The position numbers and the translations under genes were made by a program. The notes below the pieces were generated by a model. That model was not told the DNA's origin. It saw nothing but the letters and a program-made list of their open reading frames with translations, and ran no database searches. From Rhizobium leguminosarum (GTDB taxonomy: Bacteria; Pseudomonadota; Alphaproteobacteria; Rhizobiales; Rhizobiaceae), in NCBI RefSeq assembly GCF_017876795.1, contig NZ_JAGIOR010000003.1, forward strand, positions 1-64,000: DNA of 64,000 nt, in the 5' to 3' direction. Shown here one piece after another: positions 9,228 to 18,423 of this stretch; position 1 is the first letter of the stretch, and each line of letters starts with the position of its first letter.

Positions 9228-9342
9228 GGCCGCCGGCGCCCTCGAACATCTCTTGCAAGCGACGCATCACCGGGGCGTGGGCCGATCGGCCCACGTTACA
9301 GGGAGTTGTGCGTTGCGTTCACGCCCGTATGGAGGACACCGA

Positions 9343-10257
9343 ATGCCCGTCGCGACCTATTCCCTTGACGTGCTGGAGACCGGCGCGCCGCAGGGCGCCC
9401 GTGTCCAGATTGCCCGCCTATTGCCGCAGGCCACCGGCAAGGCGGGCGGGCCGCAGCAGAGCGAAGAAGCCAGTGCTCTCGCATTGCACGGGATCAGCCT
9501 GTCATTCGGTGGGGTCACGGCCTTGGTCGATATAGACCTCTCCATTACTGCAGGAGAAATCCGCGCCATCATCGGGCCAAATGGCGCCGGCAAGAGTTCG
9601 CTGATCAATGTCATCAGCGGTGTCTATCGCTCCGACCGCGGCCATGTCAGCATCGGCCCCAACGCCTACCTGCATGTGCCGACCGAACGGCTGGCCTCGC
9701 TCGGTGTCGCCCGCACCTTCCAAAACCTGGCCTTGTTCAAGGGCTTGAGCGTCATCGACAATGTGATCGCCGGTCGAGCCCATACCGTGCGCTCGACGTT
9801 TGCCGGGCAGATCCTCGGTCTTGGACGGGCGCGGCGCGAAGAAGCGGACGCGCGCGAACGTGCGGGCCGTGTGCTTGAATTCCTGCATCTCGACCATGTG
9901 GTTCATCGGTTGGCGGGCACGCTGCCCTACGGCCTGCAAAAGCGGGTGGAGCTTGCGCGCGCCTTGGTGGCCGAACCGAATATCCTGCTTCTGGACGAAC
10001 CGATGGCCGGCATGACGGCATTGGAAAAGGCTGACATGGCGGAATTCATTCGCGCTGCCCGCGACCAGTATCAAACCACCATTATCCTCATCGAGCACAA
10101 TATCGGCGTGGTCATGCAGCTTTCCGACCGGATCGCTGTCCTCGATTACGGCCGCAAGATCGCCGACGGGACCCCGGATGAGATCCGTGCCGATCAGCGC
10201 GTCATTGAGGCTTACCTCGGCGTCGCTGCGGAAAATGAGGACGGGGAGGGCATCTGA
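9343..10257 (+). CDS. Branched-chain-type ABC transporter ATPase, LivG-like
   Basis: A 304-residue ATPase of the HAAT uptake family. Walker A GPNGAGKS lies at residues 78-85, the LivG-type RTFQNLALFKGLSVIDNV follows, and Walker B is NILLLDEPMAGM. About 45 residues precede the ABC domain, which is longer than usual for LivG. The start at 9343 has a strong GGAGGA site; an open frame back to 9253 is not conserved in character. The stop overlaps the ATG of the LivH-like permease. Because the genes are embedded between sfnG and sfnB, the substrate is probably an organosulfur compound (for example a sulfone or sulfonate), not an amino acid. Confidence 0.88.
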   Translation: MPVATYSLDVLETGAPQGARVQIARLLPQATGKAGGPQQSEEASALALHGISLSFGGVTALVDIDLSITAGEIRAIIGPNGAGKSSLINVISGVYRSDRGHVSIGPNAYLHVPTERLASLGVARTFQNLALFKGLSVIDNVIAGRAHTVRSTFAGQILGLGRARREEADARERAGRVLEFLHLDHVVHRLAGTLPYGLQKRVELARALVAEPNILLLDEPMAGMTALEKADMAEFIRAARDQYQTTIILIEHNIGVVMQLSDRIAVLDYGRKIADGTPDEIRADQRVIEAYLGVAAENEDGEGI

Positions 10258-11153
10258 TGGCGGATTTCGACTGGCTGTTCCTGATCGAAGTGCTGGTCGG
10301 CGGCTTGCTGTCCGGCGTGATGTATTCGCTCGTCGCGATCGGCTTCGTGCTGATCTACAAGACATCAGGCGTCCTCAACTTTGCGCAGGGGGCGATGTTG
10401 CTGTTTGCCGCGCTGACCTTCGTCAGTCTGGTCGAGCGCGGCGTACCCTTCGCCTTGGCGCTCGTGATGACATTCGCGGTGATGGTGCTGATCGGCATCG
10501 CCATCGAGCGCACCGTGCTGCGGCCGTTGACCAATAAGCCGCCGATGACGCTCTTTATGGCGACGCTCGGGCTCTCCTATATCATCGAGGGCGCGGCTCA
10601 ACTCATCTGGGGCACGCAGGTCCACGGTCTTGAGCTCGGGATCGAGGATATTCCTTTCGACGTCGGCGGCGTGTTCATCAGCCAGTTCGATTTGTTTGCT
10701 GCGGCGGTCGCTGCGGCGATGGTGGCGGCGCTTTCGGCCTTCTTTCGCTACACCCGAATTGGCCTGGCGTTCCGCGCCGTCGCCGACGATCAGTTCGCCG
10801 CGCTTGCGGTCGGACTGAAACTGCCCTGGATCTGGGCAACCGTGTGGGCCGCCGCCGGTGTCGTGGCGCTTGTGGCAGGTCTGTTGTGGGGAGCGCGGCT
10901 CGGTGTCCAGTTCTCTCTGTCGCTGGTCGTGCTGAAAGCGCTCCCCGTTCTCGTCCTCGGCGGTTTCGATTCCATTCTGGGGGCGATCGTCGGCGGCCTG
11001 CTGATCGGCGCGACCGAAAAGCTCGCTGAGGTCTATATCGGCGAATATTTCGGCGGCGGCATCGAAGGCTGGATCGCCTATGTCGCAGCCCTTGCCTTCC
11101 TGCTCATCCGCCCGTCCGGCCTATTCGGGCAAAAGCTCGTGGAAAGGGTCTGA
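10257..11153 (+). CDS. Branched-chain-type ABC transporter permease, LivH-like
   Basis: A 298-residue inner-membrane permease with eight or so hydrophobic segments. The family marks are the N-terminal GLLSGVMYSLVAIGFVLIYK, the NFAQGAMLL motif (about residues 40-48) and the GGFDSILGAIVGGLLIG block near the C-terminus. It overlaps the ATPase gene by one base (TGATG) and lies one base before the LivM-like permease, so all three are translationally linked. It should form the membrane channel with the following gene product. Confidence 0.9.
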   Translation: MADFDWLFLIEVLVGGLLSGVMYSLVAIGFVLIYKTSGVLNFAQGAMLLFAALTFVSLVERGVPFALALVMTFAVMVLIGIAIERTVLRPLTNKPPMTLFMATLGLSYIIEGAAQLIWGTQVHGLELGIEDIPFDVGGVFISQFDLFAAAVAAAMVAALSAFFRYTRIGLAFRAVADDQFAALAVGLKLPWIWATVWAAAGVVALVAGLLWGARLGVQFSLSLVVLKALPVLVLGGFDSILGAIVGGLLIGATEKLAEVYIGEYFGGGIEGWIAYVAALAFLLIRPSGLFGQKLVERV

Positions 11154-11154
11154 T

Positions 11155-12198
11155 ATGGCCGCCATTGTCGCCGATCTTCATCCCAGCAGGCTCTCCAGCC
11201 CCTGGCTGGCGCCCGTCGCCATCGTTGGCGGTGCCTATCTCGTGGTGCCCTTCATCGGCTCGACCTATTTGTTCGAAGCGATCCTTCTGCCATTCCTGGC
11301 GCTCAGTCTGGCCGGCGTCGGCCTGAACCTGCTCACCGGTTGCGCCGGCCAGGTCTCGCTTGGAAGTGCGGCCTTCATGGCCGTCGGCGCTTTCGCCGCT
11401 TACAATTTCAATTTGCGCGTGGATGGTTTGCCGCTCATCGTCAGCATATTGCTGGCCGGTCTTTCAGCGGCACTGATAGGCATCGTCTTCGGCCTGCCGA
11501 GCCTCAGATTGAAAGGCTTCTATCTCGCCGTGTCGACACTGGCCGCGCAGTTCTTCGTGCAGTGGGCGCTCACCAAGTTCAGTTGGTTTTCGAATGACTC
11601 CGCCTCCGGGGTTATCGACGCGCCGCCTTTGACGCTTGCCGGCATGGAGTTTACTGGCCCGGTCGGCCGCTACCTCTTTTCGCTTACGGTCGTCGTCGCG
11701 CTGACCTTCCTCTCCCATCGGCTGGCGACGTCGCAAACCGGTCGCAACTTCATCGCCGTGCGGGACAACGAGACGGCGGCGCGCATCATCGGGGTCCCCG
11801 TGCTGAGAACCAAGCTGCTCGCCTTTGCGATTTCCTCATTCATCATCGCCGTCGCGGGGGTTCTCTGGGCTTTCGCCTATCTCAGAACCGTCGAGCCGGC
11901 CGGTTTCAACCTCGACCGATCGTTCCAGATCCTTTTCATCATCATCATCGGTGGGCTTGCCTCGACCCGGGGCGCCTTTCTCGGCGCCGCCCTGATCGTC
12001 GTCTTCCCGCTCCTGCTGTCGCGACTGGGTTCGTTCCTGCTCGGCGATCTCTTCGATTCCGGCGTGCTCGAGATGAGCCAACGCATCGTGCTCGGCGCCC
12101 TGATCATTCTGTTTCTGATCCTCGAACCGGACGGGCTCTCCTCGCTCTGGGACAAGATCCGAAGGCGGCTCGGCTCTGCCGTCGGCAGACGAGCCTGA
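11155..12198 (+). CDS. Branched-chain-type ABC transporter permease, LivM-like
   Basis: A 347-residue inner-membrane permease. The LivM signature GLNLLTGCAGQVSLGSAAFMAVGA is near residue 58, and GLPSLRLKGFYLAVSTLAAQF and the IIIIGGLASTRGAFLGAAL segment follow in the expected order. The start at 11155 (MAAIVAD) lies one base after the stop of the LivH-like gene; the longer open frame from 11080 overlaps that gene fully and is not credible. It pairs with the LivH-like protein. Confidence 0.9.
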   Translation: MAAIVADLHPSRLSSPWLAPVAIVGGAYLVVPFIGSTYLFEAILLPFLALSLAGVGLNLLTGCAGQVSLGSAAFMAVGAFAAYNFNLRVDGLPLIVSILLAGLSAALIGIVFGLPSLRLKGFYLAVSTLAAQFFVQWALTKFSWFSNDSASGVIDAPPLTLAGMEFTGPVGRYLFSLTVVVALTFLSHRLATSQTGRNFIAVRDNETAARIIGVPVLRTKLLAFAISSFIIAVAGVLWAFAYLRTVEPAGFNLDRSFQILFIIIIGGLASTRGAFLGAALIVVFPLLLSRLGSFLLGDLFDSGVLEMSQRIVLGALIILFLILEPDGLSSLWDKIRRRLGSAVGRRA

Positions 12199-12292
12199 CC
12201 AAGCCAGGGCGCAAGCTCCGAAAATACCAACGCATCGCTCATTCAACCAGATTCGGTCTCAGCACCGGACAATACCCGGAGTGTATCCAGAC

Positions 12293-13627
12293 ATGACCAT
12301 GCTTGCGAAATTGAAAGCCGCCGCCCTTGCGGCTGGCCTAGCCGTCTCGGCCGCCATACCGGTCGCCCACGCGGACGAACAATATTTTCCGCTGCAGAGC
12401 TATCGCGTCGGGCCATATGCGGCCGGCGGCACCGGATTCTTCGGCGGCTTCATCGACTATCTCAATCTCATCAACACGCGCGACGGCGGCGTGAACGGCG
12501 TCAAGCTCACCTGGTCGGAAGCGGAAACGCAGTACGAGGTCGAGCGCGGCGTCGAGGCCTATGAGCGCCTCAAGAGCAATCCGAATATCGCCGCCTGGAA
12601 TCCGCTTTCCGTCGGCATCGCTTATGCCATGATCGACCGCATCACCCAGGACAAGGTGCCGCTGATCACCATCAACCATGGCCGCACCGACTCCACCGAC
12701 GGCCGTGTCTTCCCCTATGTTTTTCCGCTGCTGCTCAATCCCTACAGCGAGACCTCGGGCATCGTGAATTACATCGCCTCCAAGCTCGGCGGCCCCGACA
12801 AGCTGAAGGGCAAGAAGATCGTCGTGCTCTATCACGGCTCGCCCTACGGCAAGGAAACCATCCCGATTTACGAACTGCTGTCGAAGCAATACGGCTTCGA
12901 ACTGCAGCAGATCGAAGTGCCGCATCCCGGCAACGAGCAGCAGGCGCAATGGCTGACGATCCGCCGCGCCAAGCCAGATTACGTCGTGCTGCGCGGCTGG
13001 GGCGTCATGAATCCGGTCGCTCTCAAGACGGCAGCCAAGACCGGTTTCCCGGTCGATCACATCATCGGCAATGTCTGGTCGAACTCCGAGGAGGATGTCA
13101 TCCCGGCGGGCGATGCAGCCAAGGGCTATACCGCGATCACCACGCAAGCCTCCGGCGCGGAATATCCCGTGGTCCAGGAGATCGTGAAGACGCTCTATGA
13201 CAACGGCAAGGGCAATCTCGAAGACAAGAAGCGCATCGGCTCGGTCTACCACAATCTCGGCATCGTCAACGGCATCCTGAACGTCGAAGCTATCCGCATC
13301 GCCCAGGAAAAGTTCGGCCACCGAACATTGACGGGTGACGAGGTCCGCTGGGGCTTCGAACATCTGCAGCTCGACCCGGCCCGCGTCGAAGCACTCGGCG
13401 CCAAGGATCTGTTTCATTCGATCAACGTCACCTGGGACAACCACGAAGGCAATGGCTACGTGACCTTCCAGCAGTGGGACGGCAAGAAATGGAACGTCGT
13501 GTCCGATTGGATCGCGCCGGACTGGGCGCTGCTGAGGCCGATCATCGAAAAGTCCTCGGAAGCCTATGCGAAGGAAAAGGGCATCAAGCTGCGCACGGCC
13601 GAAGATGCGCAGGCCGTGACGAACTGA
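12293..13627 (+). CDS. Branched-chain-type ABC transporter substrate-binding protein
   Basis: A 444-residue periplasmic binding protein of the Peripla_BP_6/LivK class. It has a Sec signal peptide (LKAAALAAGLAVSAAIPVAHA, probable cut after AHA), then a mature part containing GTGFFGGFIDYLNLINTRDGGVNG, the usual LivK-type opening. The ATG at 12293 is favoured over an in-frame GTG at 12281 because a GGAG site ends about 11 bases before it. The gene lies 94 bases after the second permease and 90 bases before the LivF-like ATPase. The ligand is probably an organosulfur compound by context; the ligand pocket cannot be read from sequence alone. Confidence 0.88.
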   Translation: MTMLAKLKAAALAAGLAVSAAIPVAHADEQYFPLQSYRVGPYAAGGTGFFGGFIDYLNLINTRDGGVNGVKLTWSEAETQYEVERGVEAYERLKSNPNIAAWNPLSVGIAYAMIDRITQDKVPLITINHGRTDSTDGRVFPYVFPLLLNPYSETSGIVNYIASKLGGPDKLKGKKIVVLYHGSPYGKETIPIYELLSKQYGFELQQIEVPHPGNEQQAQWLTIRRAKPDYVVLRGWGVMNPVALKTAAKTGFPVDHIIGNVWSNSEEDVIPAGDAAKGYTAITTQASGAEYPVVQEIVKTLYDNGKGNLEDKKRIGSVYHNLGIVNGILNVEAIRIAQEKFGHRTLTGDEVRWGFEHLQLDPARVEALGAKDLFHSINVTWDNHEGNGYVTFQQWDGKKWNVVSDWIAPDWALLRPIIEKSSEAYAKEKGIKLRTAEDAQAVTN

Positions 13628-13717
13628 GCCGATGGCCGGGCATTGGCAGACCCGAGGTCCTGCCGTTCCTGCCGATGCCCGGCTGTTCCACGAAACCACA
13701 CTGAGATTGGGTGGACC

Positions 13718-14509
13718 ATGGCTGGAAAAGACGTTCTGCTGAGCGTGGACGGGGTCAAAGCGACCTATAATGGGGCAATCACCGCGCTCCACGGTGTCAG
13801 CTTCACCTTGCGTCGGGGCGAGATCCTGGCACTGCTCGGTGCCAACGGCGCCGGCAAGACGGCGACGCTCAAAGCGATTTCGAACCTGCTGCCGGCCGAG
13901 CGCGGCGAGATCACCGCCGGCAGCATCCTTTATCAAGGTCGCGACGTCACCAAGGCAAAGCCGGCCGAATTGGTGCGCGCCGGTCTCGTGCAGGTCCTTG
14001 AGGGCCGGCATTGCTTCCGCAATCTGACCGTAGAGGAAAATCTCATTGCCGGCGGTCTGGGACGGAGCGGTTCGCGCGCTGAAATCGCCGCCGATCTGGA
14101 GCGGATCTATGCGATCTTTCCCCGGCTAAAGGACAAGCGCCGCGCATTGTCCGGTCTTGCCTCCGGCGGCGAGCAGCAGATGGTAGCGATCGGTCGGGCG
14201 CTGATGTCGCGTCCGAGCCTGCTGGTGCTCGATGAACCGTCCATGGGACTGGCGCCCATCATCGTCCAGGACATTTTCCGGACGCTGCGGCGGCTGAACG
14301 TCGAAAGCGGGCTTTCCATTCTCGTCGCCGAACAGAATTCCGCGATCGCATTGCGCTATGCCGACCGCGCGACCGTTCTGGAAAACGGTGTGGCCGCGCT
14401 TTCGGGAGGTGCAGCCGAACTGCGTCAGCGCGACGACGTCAAGGCATTTTATCTCGGCCAGAAAGCAGCACCCATCTCCGTGTCGATAGCAAGCCTCCCA
14501 CCGGCCTGA
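13718..14509 (+). CDS. Branched-chain-type ABC transporter ATPase, LivF-like
   Basis: A 263-residue ATPase. Walker A GANGAGKT is at residues 41-48, the LivF mark QVLEGRHCFRNLTVEENL follows, then GLASGGEQQMVAIGRALMSRP (the signature loop has LASGG in place of LSGGQ) and Walker B LLVLDEPSMGL. The start at 13718 follows a weak GGGTGG site. It completes the five-component transporter and lies 32 bases before sfnB. With the LivG-like protein it forms the ATP-hydrolysing pair. Confidence 0.9.
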   Translation: MAGKDVLLSVDGVKATYNGAITALHGVSFTLRRGEILALLGANGAGKTATLKAISNLLPAERGEITAGSILYQGRDVTKAKPAELVRAGLVQVLEGRHCFRNLTVEENLIAGGLGRSGSRAEIAADLERIYAIFPRLKDKRRALSGLASGGEQQMVAIGRALMSRPSLLVLDEPSMGLAPIIVQDIFRTLRRLNVESGLSILVAEQNSAIALRYADRATVLENGVAALSGGAAELRQRDDVKAFYLGQKAAPISVSIASLPPA

Positions 14510-14541
14510 GCGGCCCCCATCATCAACCAGGAGAAATCATC

Positions 14542-15789
14542 ATGACGCTCTCACAGGTCAATACTGAAAATGCAGCCAAGGCCGTGCCGGCGGTGCCGCG
14601 TCCGGCTGAGCCTGCCCATATCATCAAGGACGATGCCGAGGCGATCGCCGTCGCCAGACGGCTTGCCGCCGAATTCGTCCAGGAATCGGCCAGGCGCGAC
14701 CGCGAAAGGATCTGGCCTGTCGCGGAGCTGGATGCTTTCTCGCAAAGCGGTCTGTGGTCGATCAACGTGCCGAAGGCCTTCGGCGGGCCTGAAGTCTCCT
14801 ATGCGACGCTTGCCAAGGTCATCGAGATCATATCGGCGGCGGACTCCTCGATCGGCCAGATCGCCCAGAACCATCTGGGCGTTGTCGCCGCGATCCGGAC
14901 CGTATCGGATGCCAAGCAGCAGAAGCTTCTTTTCGCCGAAGTGCTGAGGGGCACGCGTTTCGGCAACGCCTTTTCGGAATTCGGCTCAAAACGGGCAGTC
15001 GATTTCGAGACGCGCTTCACCGATGCCGGCGACCATGTCGTCGTCAACGGGCGCAAATTCTACTCCTCCGGCGCGCTGCTCGCGCATCTGGTGCCGATCG
15101 TCGCGCTCGATGATCAGGGGCGGGCCTGGTATGCGATCGCGCAGCGCGATGCGCCTGGCCTCACCGTCATCGACGACTGGTCTTCCTTCGGCCAGCGCAC
15201 GACGCTGTCGGGGACGGTGCTGCTCGACAACGTCAAGGTGCCGAAGACCCATCTCGTGCCAGGGTACAAGGGCTATGAAGTGCCGACCGCCGATGGCGCG
15301 ATCTTCCAGATCATCCAGGTTGCCGTCGATACCGGTATCGCGCAGGCCGCCATCGACGAGACCGTCGCATTCGTGCGCACCAAAAGCCGGGCGTGGGTGG
15401 ATAGCGGCTTGGATCACGCCTGGGAAGACCCCTATACGATCCAAGCTGTTGGCGATCTGACGCTACGTTTGCATGCAGCGCAAGCGCTTCTCGAAAAGGC
15501 CGGCTATGCGATCGACCGGGCGGTTCTCAATCCCAATGCGGAGACTGTCGCCGAAGCGCAGATCGTCACGGCGGAGGCCAAGATCCTCTCGACCGAAATC
15601 GCGATTGCGGCGACGAACAAGCTGTTCGAACTGGCCGGAACCCGCTCGACGCTCGCCGAACATAATCTCGACCGTCATTGGCGCAATGCGCGCACCCACA
15701 CGCTTCATGATCCCGTACGCTGGAAATACGCCATTCTCGGCAAGTATTTCCTGAATGGAGAAAAGCCGCCGCTCCACGCTTGGAGCTGA
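14542..15789 (+). CDS. sfnB: SfnB family sulfur-acquisition oxidoreductase (acyl-CoA dehydrogenase fold)
   Basis: A 415-residue flavoprotein of the acyl-CoA-dehydrogenase superfamily, in the branch that includes SfnB, DszC-like monooxygenases and related FMN enzymes. Supporting segments are HIIKDDAEAIAVARRLA near the N-terminus, the SSIGQIAQNHLGVVAAI region, NGRKFYSSGALLAHLVPIVA and the C-terminal LDRHWRNARTHTLHDPVRWK, where the expected catalytic Glu of true acyl-CoA dehydrogenases is absent. That C-terminal motif is shared with flavin monooxygenases of the DszC type. It is the last gene of the sulfur operon. The exact reaction of SfnB is not settled; desulfurisation of a sulfone or related substrate is likely. 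Confidence 0.87.
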   Translation: MTLSQVNTENAAKAVPAVPRPAEPAHIIKDDAEAIAVARRLAAEFVQESARRDRERIWPVAELDAFSQSGLWSINVPKAFGGPEVSYATLAKVIEIISAADSSIGQIAQNHLGVVAAIRTVSDAKQQKLLFAEVLRGTRFGNAFSEFGSKRAVDFETRFTDAGDHVVVNGRKFYSSGALLAHLVPIVALDDQGRAWYAIAQRDAPGLTVIDDWSSFGQRTTLSGTVLLDNVKVPKTHLVPGYKGYEVPTADGAIFQIIQVAVDTGIAQAAIDETVAFVRTKSRAWVDSGLDHAWEDPYTIQAVGDLTLRLHAAQALLEKAGYAIDRAVLNPNAETVAEAQIVTAEAKILSTEIAIAATNKLFELAGTRSTLAEHNLDRHWRNARTHTLHDPVRWKYAILGKYFLNGEKPPLHAWS

Positions 15790-15816
15790 TGATCCGAAGA
15801 GGTCTTCCACATTCTA

Positions 15817-15848
15817 AGCGCCGCGCGTTTTTTCAGACGCGCGGCGCT
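15817..15848 (+). terminator. Perfect 11-bp hairpin after sfnB
   Basis: AGCGCCGCGCG (15817-15827) pairs perfectly with 15838-15848 around a 10-base loop that starts with six T. It lies 28 bases after the sfnB stop. No T-tract follows the stem on the plus strand, so it may be a stabilising or weak terminator structure. Confidence 0.55.
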
Positions 15849-15922
15849 ACAAAACTTCGAATCTACGCGCGTGCTTCCTGATATCGATGCCGATTTTCGG
15901 CCGATGCGCTAATCTTGAATGC

Positions 15923-16037
15923 TAGAACAGGATGATTTTAGGCCTGCTCGGCCTAAAATCTGAATCCTGTTCTAAATTAAATAGTTAGAGCATGATGTCG
16001 TCCGAAAACCGCCCACACTTTTCGGCATCATGCTCTA
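15923..16037. repeat. RIME1-like palindromic intergenic element, copy 1
   Basis: Two adjacent imperfect palindromes: the first (15923-15974) opens TAGAACAGGA and closes TCCTGTTCTA; the second (15986-16037) opens TAGAGCATGATG and closes CATCATGCTCTA. A second copy in the opposite orientation is at 23248-23361. Size and two-palindrome layout match the Rhizobium-specific intergenic mosaic element. It overlaps the last three codons and the stop of the fucosidase gene. Confidence 0.8.
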
Positions 16038-17359
16038 GGGGCGCTCCCGGCCTTGAGCTTGACCTCGATGACCGGGACGACGACGCCGGGTCGGCGCACC
16101 GGCAGGACGAATGTCAGTTCGTCGTCGGCCACGGGGAACTGGGTGTTCGTCCATAAGGTATTGGCGGAAGGGCGCAGCCAGGTGACCTCGCTGGCATCAT
16201 GCAGGAATTGCGCATATTCGACTTTTCCGGCCAACGCATCGAAATGCAAATGCTTATAGGGCCAATTGAAGAGATGGATGTAGAGCCGATCGCCGTTCTG
16301 GGTCAGGCGGCAATCGGGCGGGGCGGTGAAGTCGGATTGGGTGCAGCCGACGATGCTGCGCTCGTGCAGCGCCATCCACTCCTCATAGGCGGCAAGGGCT
16401 GATATTGCGCGGTGGTCGAGCGTGCCGCGTGCCGTCGGCCCGACATTCATCAGCAGATTGCCGCCTATGGCAACGGTGCCGACCAGCATCTGCACCAGTT
16501 GTTCCGTGCTTTTCCAGGTGTCCTCGTCGCGGTGATAGCCCCAGGAGCCGCTGAGCGTCTGGCAGGCCTCCCAGACGACGCGCCTGCCGTCGCGTTTCGG
16601 CCAGGCGCGCGGCATGTATTGTTCCGGCGTGACGATGTCGGGCTGCAGACCGGCGAGATCGAGCCGGTTGTTGATGATGATGTCGGGGGCAAGCTCGCGC
16701 ACCATGCGCACCAGCTTCTCGCTTTCCCAGTCCCGATGGCCCTTTCCGACCAAATCTCCGAGCTTCCACTGCGGATAGCTGAAATCGAACCACATGATGT
16801 CGATCTGCCCGAACTCGGTCAGCAACTCGCGCACCTGTTCGCGCATGAAGGCGGCATAACGGAGCATATCCCGGCCTTCGTTGATCTCCAACGCATCGGG
16901 GTGATTGCGCTGCGGATGGCGCGGATCGACGGTGAAGTCGGGATGATGCCAGTCGATCAGCGAATAGTAGAAGCCGATCCTCAGGCCCTCGGCGCGGAAG
17001 GCGTCGACGAAGGGGCGCAGCAGATCCTTGCCATAAGGCGTGTTGGTCACCTTGAAGTCAGTCGCCTTGGTATCCCAGAGGCAGAAGCCTTCATGGTGCT
17101 TGGTCGTCAGCACCACGTATTTCATGCCCGCAGCCTTGGCGCGTCTTGCCCATTCACGCGGGTCATAGAGATCGGGATCGAAATGATCGAAATATTTCTG
17201 GTAGTCGGCGTCGTTCAGTTCTTCGCGGCTCTTGACCCATTCATGGCGCGCCGGCAGGGCATAGAGCCCCCAATGCACGAACATGCCGAACCGCTCGTGG
17301 ACAAACCAGGCCTTCTTCTCCTCGGGCAAGGCCAGTGAATCCAGATTGTCGCCATCCAT
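16028..17359 (-). CDS. Alpha-L-fucosidase, glycoside hydrolase family 29
   Basis: A 443-residue retaining fucosidase. The N-terminal barrel shows the family blocks RFGMFVHWGLYALPARHEWV, GMKYVVLTTKHHEGFCLWD and GFYYSLIDWHHPDF. The probable nucleophile is the Asp of MWFDFSYPQW (residue about 192). A beta-sandwich follows after about residue 330. No signal peptide, so it is probably cytoplasmic. The start at 17359 has a strong AGGAGG site and lies 27 bases after the LacI gene, which makes a two-gene operon. The last codons (PRA) and the stop are within the RIME-like element, so the native C-terminus may have been altered by its insertion. Confidence 0.92.
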   Translation of the reverse strand: MDGDNLDSLALPEEKKAWFVHERFGMFVHWGLYALPARHEWVKSREELNDADYQKYFDHFDPDLYDPREWARRAKAAGMKYVVLTTKHHEGFCLWDTKATDFKVTNTPYGKDLLRPFVDAFRAEGLRIGFYYSLIDWHHPDFTVDPRHPQRNHPDALEINEGRDMLRYAAFMREQVRELLTEFGQIDIMWFDFSYPQWKLGDLVGKGHRDWESEKLVRMVRELAPDIIINNRLDLAGLQPDIVTPEQYMPRAWPKRDGRRVVWEACQTLSGSWGYHRDEDTWKSTEQLVQMLVGTVAIGGNLLMNVGPTARGTLDHRAISALAAYEEWMALHERSIVGCTQSDFTAPPDCRLTQNGDRLYIHLFNWPYKHLHFDALAGKVEYAQFLHDASEVTWLRPSANTLWTNTQFPVADDELTFVLPVRRPGVVVPVIEVKLKAGSAPRA

Positions 17360-17386
17360 GGGATATTCCTCCTGTTGATAGTCGGA

Positions 17387-18394
17387 TCAGGTCGTTTCGC
17401 GGACGATGAGCTCGGGCACGATGACGATGCCGTGCTGACGGTTCTTGGTGGCGATGCGGCTGAGCAGCAGGCGCACGGCTTCCTCTCCCATTTCCCGTTT
17501 CTGCACCCGCAGTGTGGTGAGCGCCGGAGACAGCAGTTCGGCCGTCGGGATGTCGTCGAAGCCGATGAGGGCAATCTGCTCGGGGATCGAGATGTGGGCT
17601 GCCCGGCAGGCCTTCATGGCGCCGATCGCATTGAGGTCGTTGTAGCAGATAAGGGCATCGATGCCGGGCGTTTCCGCCAGCAACTGCGCGGCCGCCGTCT
17701 GCCCGCCGGCCGCAGTCGGATCGCAATAGACGATGCCGTGCGCCTTCAGCCCATGGGCCGCCAGCGTCTTGCGGAAGCCGACGAGACGGCTCTTGCCGCC
17801 GAACGAGCTACGCGGCCCGGCGACGATCGCGATTTTGCGGCGGCCGCGCTCGACCAGATGGTCGACGGCACGCGATGCCCCAGTCTCGTAGTCGGTGACG
17901 ATCGTCCCGGCGACCTCGTTGGGCGCCTCGCGATTGATGAGCACCACGGCGCGGTGGGGTGCCAGTGCCTTATGAAGCGCCGCATCGGGCAGTCGCGCGC
18001 TGCAGACGATGATCCCGTCGACCCGATGCCGCAGCAGCGTTTCGATGAGTTCTTCCTCGCGTTTGCTGTTCTCGACGACATTGGCCAGAAGCAGATTGTA
18101 GCCGGCAGCGCTCGCCGCATCCTCCGCCCCCCGGATGACCTCGGGAAAAAACGGATTGGTGATGTCGGGAACCAGAAGGCCGATGGTCTTCGACCGGTCG
18201 GACCGCAATCCGCGCGCAAAGGGGTTGGGCCGGTAATTGAGTTCGGTTGCTGCTGAAATGATGCGTTGACTGGTTTCCGCGCTGGCGCCGCCCTGGCCGT
18301 TGAGTACGCGCGATACCGTCATCGGCGATACGTCTGCGGCACGGGCAACATCGGCGATGGTTATTTTGGAGTCTGGTTCTTTGGGGTGGCTCAA
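17387..18394 (-). CDS. LacI family transcriptional regulator of the fucosidase operon
   Basis: A 335-residue regulator. Helix-turn-helix ITIADVARAADVSPMTVSRV is at about residues 11-30, followed by the hinge (NPFARGLRSDRS) and the sugar-binding-like domain with IGLLVPDITNPFFPEVIRGAE and QIALIGFDDIPTAELLSPALTT. It precedes the fucosidase gene in one operon and probably represses it together with its own gene. The tandem ACGATAACGATAAC motif just upstream (18424-18503) is a candidate target. The inducer is unknown. Confidence 0.9.
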   Translation of the reverse strand: MSHPKEPDSKITIADVARAADVSPMTVSRVLNGQGGASAETSQRIISAATELNYRPNPFARGLRSDRSKTIGLLVPDITNPFFPEVIRGAEDAASAAGYNLLLANVVENSKREEELIETLLRHRVDGIIVCSARLPDAALHKALAPHRAVVLINREAPNEVAGTIVTDYETGASRAVDHLVERGRRKIAIVAGPRSSFGGKSRLVGFRKTLAAHGLKAHGIVYCDPTAAGGQTAAAQLLAETPGIDALICYNDLNAIGAMKACRAAHISIPEQIALIGFDDIPTAELLSPALTTLRVQKREMGEEAVRLLLSRIATKNRQHGIVIVPELIVRETT

Positions 18395-18423
18395 GGGCTG
18401 TCTCTGAGAAGGGCGGGGAATTT

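Noticed and set aside
12338..14011. A 557-codon open frame on the minus strand
   Set aside because: It is antisense to the binding-protein and LivF-like genes and crosses their intergenic space with no start signal.
15923..16037. RIME-like palindromes as ordinary terminators
   Set aside because: The same two-palindrome unit recurs at 23248-23361 in a promoter region, which fits a repeat family better than a terminator.
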